Source of the DNA: Streptomyces coelicoflavus
GTDB taxonomy: Bacteria; Actinomycetota; Actinomycetes; Streptomycetales; Streptomycetaceae
Reading direction: 5' to 3'
NCBI RefSeq assembly: GCF_003112555.1
Contig: NZ_BEWB01000002.1
Span: forward strand, 558,001 to 622,000
Length of the DNA: 64,000 nucleotides
A program made the position numbers and the translations under genes. This document shows, piece after piece, positions 63,501 through 64,000 of this stretch. The notes under the pieces were generated by a model. That model made no database searches. It saw only the letters and a program-made list of their open reading frames with translations, and was not told where the DNA came from. Numbering within the stretch: the stretch's first letter is position 1; each line of letters starts with the position of its first letter.

Positions 63501-64000
63501 CGCGACACGCTGCTCGACCTGCTCACCCGCGCCTTCGCCGCGGGCCGTGACGCCGCCGACCCGGACGTGGCGGCCGCCTACCACCTGGACGAGTCGGGGG
63601 CCTACGCCACGACCGACGTGGCGACGGGGAACGGCGGTGAGAGCGGCGACGGCCGGGACTACACCGCCGAGCAGACGCCGACGACGGTCGACCTGGCGCG
63701 GTTCGACACGCCCTCCGGCGTCGCGGACGCGCCGTGGGCGGACCGCGAGGGACCCGCCCCCTACCTCGTACGGGTCACCCCGGACCGCAGGACGCCCGAC
63801 CTCCTGGAGCTGTCCTTCGAGGGGGAGACGCACCGGGTGGCGGCCGGGGAGTTCCTCGAACTCCTGGCGCAAGACGCCTCGTTGACCGGAAAGGAACTGA
63901 GCGTACCGGTCGTCCTCGCGTTCTCGTCCGCCGACGGCGACCCCGGCGACCTCGCGGGGCGGGCGGCCCAGCGCCTCGGCCGCACCGTGTGGTGGACGGA
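35832..64000 (+). CDS. Giant multi-protease repeat protein (lonely-Cys type), probable T7SS substrate; 3' end outside window
   Basis: One frame runs from ATG 35832 to the window edge with no stop: at least 9,389 residues. Order: residues 1-240 helical with a hydrophobic stretch (IEIAIYLALSFFTGG), like N-termini of T7SS toxins; about 415-1090 Gly/Thr/Pro linkers and tandem repeats; about 1245-1455 first HG...C module; about 1597-1815 OTU-like protease (Cys1616, His1808); about 1880-3800 beta-rich repeats; about 3818-4285 two degenerate OTU copies; about 5170-5340 OmpA-like; second HG...C module about 6187-6430; pentapeptide run about 7193-7227; then two full super-repeats with HG...C modules at His7777/Cys7824 and His8890/Cys8937. 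It has only five Cys in all. The ribosome site is weak (GGTGG). I recall this type as lonely Cys domain-containing protein. Its biological function is unknown. Confidence 0.9.
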   Translation, partial: MSIMPSPEVNAMIFILTGERLIDADEDLAYESRGPYARLGRKIDRMSALIQKSVHDIGQAMPDDLSKAYAAAMGTLTDDGGRNYLREFSEQLDKIAEGRRKTSMDIMESKWQVIAEVIRLLIEIAIYLALSFFTGGASASQIMLAKMRSRFFILSTLSHLLQRLHIAPSLTEAFSEAFTTFAVRLAMMNFAPDGRRPDGFDWGQILKDGAFGAAAGGLTSIFADFARKIVRGYDDTFLKNGTDLDYKAPPPRVKNDPDLGIDNPTPNTKPDPDAKFDTTSHDRPDPVTGGPGPGYNPPTGFRDLFSFRNNFRNNPDLWRNNQLLRNNADRPGALAGHYGVKGTADFLATGSGEALAEILIKGAFDGDWSTSWSTFVGAGLSSQVESTLTDGAKNGSAELRNILEGFRGKPPTVSADDTGSSGSSESSGARDSDGPSRAGGGTDRTDDPAPAGTGGGTGASVPSPQGGGVEAPPPYSAQEPAPYTSPAPPPYTSPAPPPYSPGPLPVTAAENGLWQQVHNGSADLREQALRDLAALRGAQPPGAVEIGVRDALHGNLSRAPEIRVVPTGNGPATEIDTDGVRRALEGFGTPVTVTPPPTATEGPAPVGETGGRGPGTAPGSGTTPATDTGGAPGTGSDSDAGGGSGVGAGTGTGSDVGTDAGTGGGAGVGADSGTGGGAGAGPGPVAGAGTTTGAGSPAGATGTGAAAGPGTGASGNNSGSTGAGAGRGTSTAPGTGAGTGPNTGTRAGETGGGDRGVVDSDGAAPATGEAPPAVGEPAGRGAPVSGVVTSTDGVPGSPEALSGDVAPVPLEPGAAGSVGATGEAPPAAAELADRGAPVSGIVTSTDGVPGGPDVLPGDVAPVPPKLGADGSVDAAGDASPLTVVVSDGPPPAAASPEAAALLDRAGADRAVVLGPPTASDGTGRPVRTAAELTRETPDAPVRVRPLAGPPATDAPATGTGFPGADVLLPLADALGPAPDARPVATESTGSVDTEPSSDTGPSVETKPSADRNPSADRNPSADRNPSADTNPSADTDPSADTPPSAPADPSRKAPLPQADTLSQDGDGPVPNGDTRTTGGPAAKFDLSSRPWSEPATALHVESGADGGAAPLASPPPPARVVVRPADGVPRPVGEPALTTLDGRSVPLDQVRRLVPDTAVRPEPGRAVRTLTISQDPSDDGTARDAGRRALLGQDGFRGVRTESDPVVPNPTGTVGTGTVDTGSSVPRAVFTGPPAPLPGAGTEQGADYFVGHGTPRAVTLGTHDASRPTVKVSGVQLGEALRVWAADGDTERPLVLYSCETGRQPRIAGLPVAQHVANRTGRPVYAPTGEVGTARDKDGEVRAVLVENEDGPGRWRLFTPEPGGGELDRLARDAGLHTGPGPADAFARVRTLQQVRTLRDALGPDAEQRPESRELLAGLAYVDGLRWHGTDGGARYGDGRMTPDLLRRMATDWHAAGGGPASGRGDGRTAVDPVTGPAPEQYTAFLRAAAAARAGQGPGSTLDDLIPPPPPSPPPTALVSQDDVRGLDYAKSAQVAWGLSDDPLPLSQLGLGPDDTAELARRRPDLAPVPSRPESPAEDLTRFGPVPAAPDSGPADVVRAGGRVFHRVDARPDGNCFFRSVLDSARAVAVPPAWAAGSIAGLRARVRDRVAHSELGDIVDALVPDPVHSVVNDLRLRALAGETDPGAQRRIAEEWDRIAGEVVTDGDAGRWREIVAGSDYPGLAEVAPTPADARRLGGRGLLAATAGRVDLWPSPFADLIPEALAHTLDLDLRIVQPDTRTPGALTTVALHPGGTGAPLHVEYNGTDHFDALVPAPDPSPLPVRSPAPDPSSTPDPSTMPDPGPVPDASTTPDPGPTPDPDPAPEGSDPYGEWLRERAGITDPDADPADPGDRAPLETQLDRYRPARLLTGTDVRPPGPAPRSVTFEDGSRLPAALIRPGADPRDTGGDGTPGAEPTGLFAGTGVLGLRGPELAARQILDGLPERLRTRFDEEELLRLLTDQPSAFTAPRGARLVGREKSGVGLEMTVEAVPYHRWVRLPDVGGGTVKADTMRRGQAGTGGGRSVGFGRRIAGTLSMGPPLEWLLKIGASLGWARRTDYSQGTAAYQQTEHRAHEGSHLHLDDVHYRVRVHRVTEAPRSATAAVTDGTTGGTADGTTGGATGTGPAPRWTRQLVHTAEFGMRDGLSWRLPDDLTVPYAGPRRAPGTLTFPEGEHPRLLDSTGLYLTDPAEDVALALAGARPGSSAHRTLVSYTRPGRLLGIFGRLTGPVSGPELTRGRGRRPLGHLVVERSVPHRADLVTESTKVEVRDLTQTTYSNQRGHVRETRFGVQVTSGPNHQFAGPVTDVRVQGGPAVRTDFAAGRGHYLGTDAARKVTGRVRNQPMALYRVERTLMVRGAGEPRSAARPVRVVSLDWMSTRDARRLAGWDSRTPGRTGPNPDAEPPVPWYLKKDDPVHLGGQVRAEGFRPDTTPAPGPQTAPAQDDGPGTTQPQPGPQADGTPLTDATPQTDATPQADATPQADATPQPAREPLQQFAETVLDTLHASYPSLFVPPAMRNHPRLARLRYSDTRLRTAWFNERQVREALNRPTLAQALDDLTTTGVPVTLVEDGKVRRGHHTLTLRARLTDRRFETTLNERTLRNAVIGSEVAGQGQQQSSTYTAGVEAGISPRGHDKVGSTGLPRQIGNLMVGGRYAHTRQEATRNTITVAHDHLTSQSGIDLYSYRVELMADFEGHRRPRGWPRLLSAGLLGTGVFVSTVAERPLFSRGSEPVGRVELAVPAAHGSARHAPADPPAPTTSADGTPAPATSADGTPAPAPQRLSAAEADQLLDGTRPLPRTAPANQSLVGRLLSAPHVVLGVEGGPRRRQLMQETADRASGGSWHTSAPGAPVRTALRRAVTDLGVAGQLGQYLGPFGTRITGLNGAGPFRTHYLKAAVRGELDNVRVMSDPKPASLENTLANDHKITGSSSTTSRTTLGLQGSDSPLQQAPGVQPVSGSYGTALQYAWGKGRALAQSVTRGRSTTLTYAGRMYLVVADAAETVAVRDRWTAAMGAVGTRAGQRIGAAAGRLSDRAGQTLSPRRAAAALQRVRDAVMFHLPMQDAIETGLAPDGLGTGTPRNLGGGYRVPGFLRGRRFPTHPLGRLDASRAAQQLMPRLEKIGVPSHDREQVLQRLSPDFLRAHLHELTTDGMSLPVRYRAWSSPHHLPVGGSPAQVRFRLTPVTTTVERLRTGYEVDDYRNLVRDSALGTTQDRGGDLTLSVGQRTPGSDVLAANPSLQGTATGQQAATRTDTEGSTAMPDMATTQAHAEVVTGYTLSVTMTDAAGDRLAPHAVAHVGTLHELVSAGLLTPSGPGADGTLTEQDVAEPERAVRMLTADRARREAVAAWRTDGDDILPFDDRTGSGMLAVDFRGAANVADALTLATARADGLGDGDLGGRHTGDALAAQVRMARHTPLTALGTAPAQAQQEATSQGGLAAAFREALGADGSVLPTQSSARLIGQSHTAGARLHARMHRRGARLLAVESAPRMESMQRRKTAQAEETGITDNTEGAAGTAPLVSTTGAGLTNPGATAPVGGANDGTAPKESEDVTLGTHVKYGIDRSMLFALPVSWLAVSEADHRFTDSRPVHALGKARRGPRAAEADTTALVWLRENQAREYGLLDDTSFPEEAATAWDDMAKGAADLAAAEKEYYDARARAREAWLSLAPAERGALGDGDPGRTSPLTTVLPRDLAESPAVRAWQSARDDVGLWRDRVDAAAADHHRLHLAASRLTAHHQGSAAVPVRDVPQEYTEPGWRSEAPAPYTVTGADGTGPRTLTSPDGTVVRTVHDVPHDGASFFHALIAAAHASGRLPRLLGADLADRFAGAPGDPEVTADAVHTARDRLARELGRPDNRDLLDALAADTADTFTQEELDGAGVTLSREQQAEFDALGRLPETFWPTPAQRAALASLALARPFAAEPLPADAGRPDDAPAPPERRAGDHGGADLLPALAARLLGTSLTVVTGEGREQLFLPYGDGTAPDGPAPVDRAADPVLLAADGHFHAALPVPAPAPTATALPQPAREASGANGAPNPSGATSGPSGEPSAPPAHRSHSTAPWLPPADADGPRYRLARDGVLTAPDGATYAQGTPTGRGNGFFGALSTALRHAAAQPGLDGREAGRLLSRAASTPARLMRLNGLPGTPAERTSLFSPPPPAQRRGAPAPSPEAKEGHLRRHLADAPWTTTGADAAVARWAAAATGATVILVEENGTAHTYPGPGGDDGPHLRLRRRGGDFVPLIERTPAPRPGRERGPDPEEAFGLDTLSGAAGPGRHDAPGSLPEGTSRAAAPAEARERVGTGPVTLPASTPRAGPDGAVPPPRPGRRPMTTVQEASDESEDSDAESSSDSDSDDSTDGNERPPWADTGWLNTVFGPRWDTVPVDRLRETSQALYELVEAEAGADRAPQAPYRALNRVARQVLHLPGDARPGPADHQLLGSLALDASSDDLETTDDLSRYFVERQIETGRGALDEGTLLHDTAGAAAGRDFGRTGQPAPAPGSYLLRGTGRVVERPAPWHNPYTVVARAVDGAVEVSLMPGRTFRVTRLDELAMLISYDDRRPRGADVVLALPPHIAEPLAVLVAGTTGRRVWRPEAPVTVATHPTAGSRLALDLRDGDTGAGWVPVDPSEQDGLPGARDLSSDDESDAGHDDDSERSSSDGDAEFDRLADELVLERRIDARRTRPLITRDYGVIDKRGTGVLFTRPLPRRVAEVPVGDGTGDGSDALLLPSQDHGTVPMADRPPLHVSEDRTLALPADGEHTTGRGRQVYATRAAIDASSARLAAAGAGLRLKADESTGVLLPREDGSYGDPLFRVEPEFLTPSGASEHAFTRDFAQMLAGTGSAPLSHAAFRGPAGDAVATAPVNGQHGREVTGTHHLAEALAEVAEGTRPADEVTPRWAARQTGRDPRFTGGVVGAPTPGERYGGALSHVPADNPRRGPLAAAARRIGVNEHAWAGVGEGYLVQSVSTTNDSGAQLFTHNHAKPGDRVGPHAPYHFAQVVLASEDGTHQITLENETHSRGPVTDAELDAIVEDNLDRHGGDGLRRLAEAAERRLAETGRAGADAEQTARPTGLARAARALAEVHEAEQIPFYFDEDRPEHALALREAERARARAREAVRAVAPLPDPKDLWFFRAYSKRPGESAHEVNAALLSQEAPATANPLTLVVLHGHAPRPHQRTIRFAREQHGLPADADGTIDALARTLARTGLWNRAHGLPAPAVTVTGHGNRSQAVARKRAEAVRGALGARLSRILAASQQGSTGTPLAVRDFELTLEAKRVRGATDPDAGRVVSVDIDDHRRAAPTTPAATAVPRPTAGAPAAARLAAPGPGETASHEGTASHEETGPARTASPAGSAARARSRSPQPGPEQRNSAAPPWVMARIRYAEESLAFDKRLGEYLAEREAVVAEYRKMANAAWKAARERHPRSLDVFGDTSKYKAGVVGTSRQALQQVLRGGNLRELVALLYEGISSDFVPSMLGGREQQPPEIAEERPSRRQHESHAEFERRAKEILARPDLDAGQKRAAVEELERSVTIGTRPQDARPPLSEAERRFAVNEHGLTWLPATSLYDLAMSAGFQQRSEASGGLVATGTAGSTYRFMLHAARMREQWGVDLDLGLIRAGMLAVSLTVDHHTFHEVMRGAQLALNDVPGHDPALDYTDNWGRYWNIHPFGEQELRENVARDGRFPDEHARALLDALEGRSLPPARTGTGLPHRPAPARPIHTRPATTGLNRPRPRSQPQPQSQPQSQPRPQAPDRTVPHRTNPLDAPATGPGSSPGVGTLQDVTSDEAERHREGLLDALYGLGALGDVDRERAADALERLDRLRVADPALRGGFLDLDAMVRRVLLLDPAEPVNAAARGALVRLMTVPSSARVVSPAALSAHYLAHRGAFHPDFRITDAQGRPRGRNWTGRALPADFDADGTGRVRRTPDGTTADSGAEDAPWRPAPGDPGPYLVLTAGRGEGTVVRGLGGFSRSVPPEVLYELMALDRDLAGRPGAVLLHAERPGAAPPDLPRGLADRLGREVWAATGRAGIGHLPSGPDRSRLLLLDDEGRAPRGQWIVSAPALAADGPARTADDRVTAVPVAHDGHRSTGYLSMDLAQEPDGGWSRTLEHSRLGSVTSYTHLRSGYDHGSTPAPLPWVRLGLPAPYFPNNHGAPGSVVWHTPQGPREDDGPRFARTLARRRSLASLAPGHPVVPLICYAAARPGIGGVLGGDVGGPLPFVPDPLAVVATGQHMANETGRTVFATVLSNSVGPSRHDDPQSYVNLLTDARGRAHPWVMFRPEPAGDALDLRARTAGLHTGAGPVPEPVRERTLRLVRALREVFGPEADESAPYPRLLRGMGALDLMHRADPALNRDGARRFTLDLYEQILARHRSAGHAPGPVPPVTADDHRRLLTEAATRLDAGRPGPLGDWLALPHLAHLLAGLPASPQREHLARQILGLDATAPVGESELSRLVWASFKVALVTSRVDRGAFAAAVLHLPAPDPARFGEAVTVARQAVAVGRDPRRIHELAAHHLERQGVLAPPRLLTNADGTAWGRALDGTHRPPGTFDPSVVTLLGHGPDGSLVPVGSEPAPWAAQPGRPAPFVYVADGDADGLVLPGPVPAAVPARQFGELVFRDAVLLGMAGHTEVVAVVPHGSPAGTRPSAGGLPDEGARNSARNWWATRGAATLHHDPATGTYTVAMLPGPDGQPAPTGTWDRTARPKGDPEGPATDPAAFAANSAAARGADRPAQPVTESADATAVDTADTTAGATAGATGEAWGVHARALSALGAATDAAATTQRTGGDEAAVADARAEADAARRRLEDAEARLRALGVAPEALGAARRARWESGESGESAGVPSVPGDAEARRRTADRVTEADLPSATPPPAEDETVGLGELEAAGITPSVGQRTEMMLRGDDWLPASALTPLDLARVRMTGPGPWTAASETAAANAARRLWARAYAGFADAVPEGTDEAEASRAWAAAVVLVLPAEPHDVLADSRYAGEDFRDAVRRVADRVLTGGTDAWSAAGPADTLRRELGLRPRWTTPGPDARTTAEDPTAATATDPPGTRWRAPAAQSGAGTDMADTDKTDTDMADTDLPDDGRAFPDGRAPDSTGLPGFDPSVLDGLDGLDGMDGMDLDRIGVTDLEVPDSGLGDFDFTGFDFSGVDFTGVDFADVDLGDFGLTGADVTGDAPVPVGTDPSGDPPGTQPPAPAPAPAALETAGGQTVFAAPVTAAPARPLAPLPRLSLVAFDPAGTTPSADAREGVARLARRVARAGLRNRRAGVPLPKVDIAGYGADARGAGTAQQREHDARRRGDERARTARELFTRELDAALDTLQDRLPAGRPRLTARDFTVTSRGRARLPGGTATTAPALRVGRTELGRQATIAIGSPGHAAAVEVLDAARRDDPVLRPGRFEADAVARRVLRLAPYVLVDPEMRRDLYAMVRRAAEAGRASGVAALTAFHLAEEGVLAADRTRHLAIGGTRVPGLNWTGPEAAELNGLLVEEIPTDGTGTVAPPPVPGTPLGTTDLAPWPWDATPYAVLAEGGHDRVTAALPDGTTRDLDADAFAELVAADPALRSLPDATPIVLAVPFAGDRYLDLPRTLADRTGRTVWVHTGVARRHPDPASGTTVAVLRRSGKPHGSWLAVAPGLAPGADDSAPAWHRDVLSQPVVSDLTGRQIGRSLHDDGELVEREDHFGRLDRMTVYAHYNPATRTYSAKLPLEDPGPKDKAYHLAGHGLPGRLLLPLAGGGSRPAGRHEAGEWLRRRKSLSSLPEDHWIDLVVCHSSAPRDSATQDRPPAGGLFRAAPFAADPLADDAVSLGQHLANVTGRTVRLSHDVQGAGTHGDDPARLLWTDVRGRRWWWETSRPEPGEAELDRLAARAGLPGEPSPAGRAATLRLVRALRRVLGPDAEDAADHPDLLRGAAALDAMRDADPVLGPAGPFSLDLLHRVVAAHPSAASGVDRAAVRRVLNAATQAWRAAPGAPLSRFVSLPAPHTAARWLQDSATVDATAVAALGLTGPEDVGAAERARVFWARVKAVETLAAAGPDALTRRVLHLDPALDVDGAGHEAALVLLTRGFAAGRDMADPDAAAAYALETGGAFDWTATLTTMGTESGGGRDWRDTATLLPEVGRVRTPAGLADAPWAGPDGHGGNRPVPYLVAAHVDLQDGARLQVSTGGTLQDTSAAEFAELLAADPDLNRKDLSVPVLLVLTGIDGPAPGVADTIAQRLGRSVWWSRYPAELSGTDDTGSSVPTLVLSLLTAGTPTAADWQEARPTDPAGPEEGPRPVAPPLPEAPPAGQPAGPTGLPGSAEVPLAAARARSSAGEPMEGVEPASAPALTPAPPSAPAPVPSAGPVFTGPAAPSPASLPRRSLVAYARESTVPSPAGRETIERLAHQVAAAGLHNRAEGWAPPRVEVTGYVADGPGNRGLKRATAARNHFLRRLTEALERSQRDLPAGAPRLTAQDFRVKAVAVTRVPDDWTGTGELAGTGRADLGRQATIRVVQAPDATATQTLDALRRRDRELRHRPLDVDALAARILHLDPGTAVDPDTRDALFALVNRAAAAGRATSPAALAAHHLAELGVTDPARTRHFTAGGRRVPGLNWDPDAAAAAELDPTRSDALEDTGPGPHTVAETRQTPWPRGTTPYVVAAGGRHDTVRALLPDGTTRDLDVDEFTELVAADVARERLPKDTPLVLAVPFAGDQYLALPRTLADRTGLTVWAHSGEVTLGSDGGVSTVDTVRRAGSPEGDWTASEPGLAPDPDDDVPEWHHRVATRPIVSALTGRQIGRASHHAAEWAADFEDDDRHLDRMTTYVHYYPATGLVSAERELPRPGPEDTAYRLDAHGSPGHLHLAMRDGTVRPVDGREAGGWLRRRKSLSNLPKDHWIDFVVCWSGAPRDRAVPASPNTASDAYAGPFVPDPLSSLSTGQQLANTTGRSVRLSYSAQGTRSSDGRYTRTLFADARGRHRAWALFRPDPSEADLDRLAAVAGLTSGDGEVSDEMRAGTLRLVRALRLTFGHDADDAADFGELLRGVAAVDHMWRSDTDFDDAGPFTLDLLNRVVAAHPEAASGVDRAAVRRVLAAAAEHWAAWPGDELVGFVEVPAIEAAARWMRDGDPEDEAVTALDLTGPHEMGEAERSRMFWARVKAEEALGVPGTDLDARVSKVLHLPPGTRPAGLRDTLLDLLTRAFAAGRDAADPDVAAAYHLDESGAYATTDVATGNGGESGDGRDYTAEQTPTTVDLARFDTPSGVADAPWADREGPAPYLVRVTPDRRTPDLLELSFEGETHRVAAGEFLELLAQDASLTGKELSVPVVLAFSSADGDPGDLAGRAAQRLGRTVWWT
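38850..38957 (+). repeat. Six 18-bp tandem repeats (PSADxx)
   Basis: Six in-frame copies of an 18-bp unit (CCATCCGCCGACAGGAAT type) encode PSADRN, PSADRN, PSADRN, PSADTN, PSADTD and PSADTP inside the linker of the giant protein. It is a typical slippage-prone low-complexity linker. Confidence 0.9.
39567..40200 (+). other. HG...C module 1 of the giant protein
   Basis: The module reads FVGHGTP (His1252), then LVLYSCETG (Cys1299, 47 residues later), then AQHVANRTGRPVYA, then LDRLARDAGLHTGPG and a helical tail ending near LRRMATDW. The same order of motifs recurs three more times in the protein. The HG and SC context is that of clan CD cysteine peptidases (inference). Confidence 0.7.
40620..41274 (+). 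other. OTU-like cysteine protease domain
   Basis: The nucleophile motif RPDGNCFFRSVLDS (Asp1613, Cys1616) matches the OTU consensus DGNCxFRA. The domain closes with HVEYNGTDHFDAL (His1808), matching the OTU His motif. Helical RDRVAHSELGD and LAHTLDLDLRIV lie between, as expected. OTU-type domains cleave isopeptide or peptide bonds, are best known as deubiquitinases, and occur in effectors and polymorphic toxins. The substrate in a bacterium is unknown; self-processing is possible. Confidence 0.75.
47283..47982 (+). other. Degenerate OTU-like copy 2 (Cys replaced by Ser)
   Basis: VPHDGASFFHALIAAA aligns with the OTU motif DGNCFFRSVL, with Ser3838 at the nucleophile position. The copy ends with VLLAADGHFHAALP, which resembles the OTU His motif. 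The fold may be retained without cysteine-protease activity. Confidence 0.5.
48168..48681 (+). other. Degenerate OTU-like copy 3 (Cys replaced by Gly)
   Basis: GRGNGFFGALSTALRHAA aligns with DGNCFFRSVL with Asp to Arg and Cys to Gly (residue 4140). The C-terminal counterpart reads HLRLRRRGGDFVPLI, where the catalytic His is also lost. It is predicted to be inactive. Confidence 0.45.
54390..55110 (+). other. HG...C module 2 of the giant protein
   Basis: YFPNNHGAPG (His6200) is followed by VVPLICYAAA (Cys6246, 46 residues later), then GQHMANETGRTVFA, then RTAGLHTGAG, RTLRLVRALREVFGPEAD and LLRGMGALDLM. It has the same motif order as modules 1, 3 and 4. Confidence 0.72.
57408..57512 (+). repeat. 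Seven pentapeptide-type repeats inside the giant protein
   Basis: The frame reads FDFTG, FDFSG, VDFTG, VDFAD, VDLGD, FGLTG and ADVTG in succession, with Phe/Leu at the central position as in pentapeptide-repeat beta-helices. It is preceded by Asp/Gly/Leu repeats. Seven units would give under two coils, so it is a short cap or linker rather than a full domain. Confidence 0.6.
59127..59832 (+). other. HG...C module 3 of the giant protein
   Basis: YHLAGHGLPG (His7777), then a basic helix LRRRKSLSSLPEDHWID, then LVVCHSSAPRD (Cys7824, 47 residues from the His), GQHLANVTGRTV, LDRLAARAGL, TLRLVRALRRVLGPDAED, LLRGAAALDAM and FSLDLLHRVVAAHP. Confidence 0.75.
62466..63171 (+). other. HG...C module 4 of the giant protein
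   Basis: YRLDAHGSPG (His8890), LRRRKSLSNLPKDHWID, FVVCWSGAPRD (Cys8937, 47 residues from the His), GQQLANTTGRSV, LDRLAAVAGL, TLRLVRALRLTFGHDADD, LLRGVAAVDHM and FTLDLLNRVVAAHP. It is very close to module 3, with Cys-to-Cys distance 1,113 residues. Confidence 0.75.

Overview
The window is high-GC actinomycete DNA, almost certainly a Streptomyces chromosome. The evidence is strong third-position G/C bias, many GTG starts, GTGA/TGATG start-stop overlaps, an HrdA-type sigma factor beside dnaG, and a Streptomyces-style type VII secretion (T7SS, ESX-like) locus. From memory, the left flank (ABC exporter pair, hrdA, dnaG, dgt) matches a conserved core neighbourhood of Streptomyces chromosomes.

Layout. 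Positions 1-12.5 kb are ordinary core genes: a CbiX-type chelatase (5' truncated), dgt, an FAD-dependent ferredoxin-reductase-like enzyme, dnaG and a principal-like sigma factor on the plus strand. Converging on them from the minus strand are a heterodimeric ABC exporter, an FGGY sugar kinase and a small YtxH-like protein. At 12.6-13.04 kb lie two tandem tRNA-Asn genes, an intrinsic terminator and a CAT-anticodon tRNA (probably tRNA-Ile2).

From 13.2 kb to the right edge everything looks like one T7SS region. It opens with two divergently oriented membrane-anchored lectin proteins (bulb-type and ricin-type) and an SseB-like T7SS-associated protein. Next comes a right-handed beta-helix fused to two EccA/CbxX-type AAA domains, translationally coupled to a mycosin-like protease. 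The membrane core follows: EccC on the minus strand, and EccD and EccB on the plus strand. A 459-bp promoter-bearing gap precedes a second plus-strand cassette: two small Esx/WXG100-like proteins, an uncharacterised 156-aa protein, a 1,267-aa WXG-coiled-coil-repeat protein, a YbaB/EspL-like protein, and a third WXG protein.

The cassette ends in the main feature of the window. A single open reading frame starts at 35832 and is still open at 64000 (at least 28,169 nt, at least 9,389 residues, no in-frame stop). My translation shows an N-terminal helical region like those of T7SS-exported toxins, long Gly/Thr/Pro linkers, an OTU-type cysteine-protease domain with two degenerate copies, three OmpA-like segments, a short pentapeptide-repeat run, and four modules each carrying a His-Gly...Cys pair 46-47 residues apart. 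Those four cysteines plus the OTU cysteine are the only five cysteines I find in about 9,400 residues. I recall proteins of this kind being labelled 'lonely Cys domain-containing protein' in Streptomyces databases. The conserved HG partner suggests instead a clan CD (caspase/toxin autoprocessing-like) His-Cys dyad.

Working model (inference): the Ecc/Myc core exports the Esx proteins, the WXG-repeat protein and the giant multi-protease polypeptide, with the YbaB-like protein as chaperone or partner and the lectin proteins contacting the wall. The giant protein would be a polymorphic-toxin-like or surface protein that may process itself at several sites. Its C-terminus lies outside the window.
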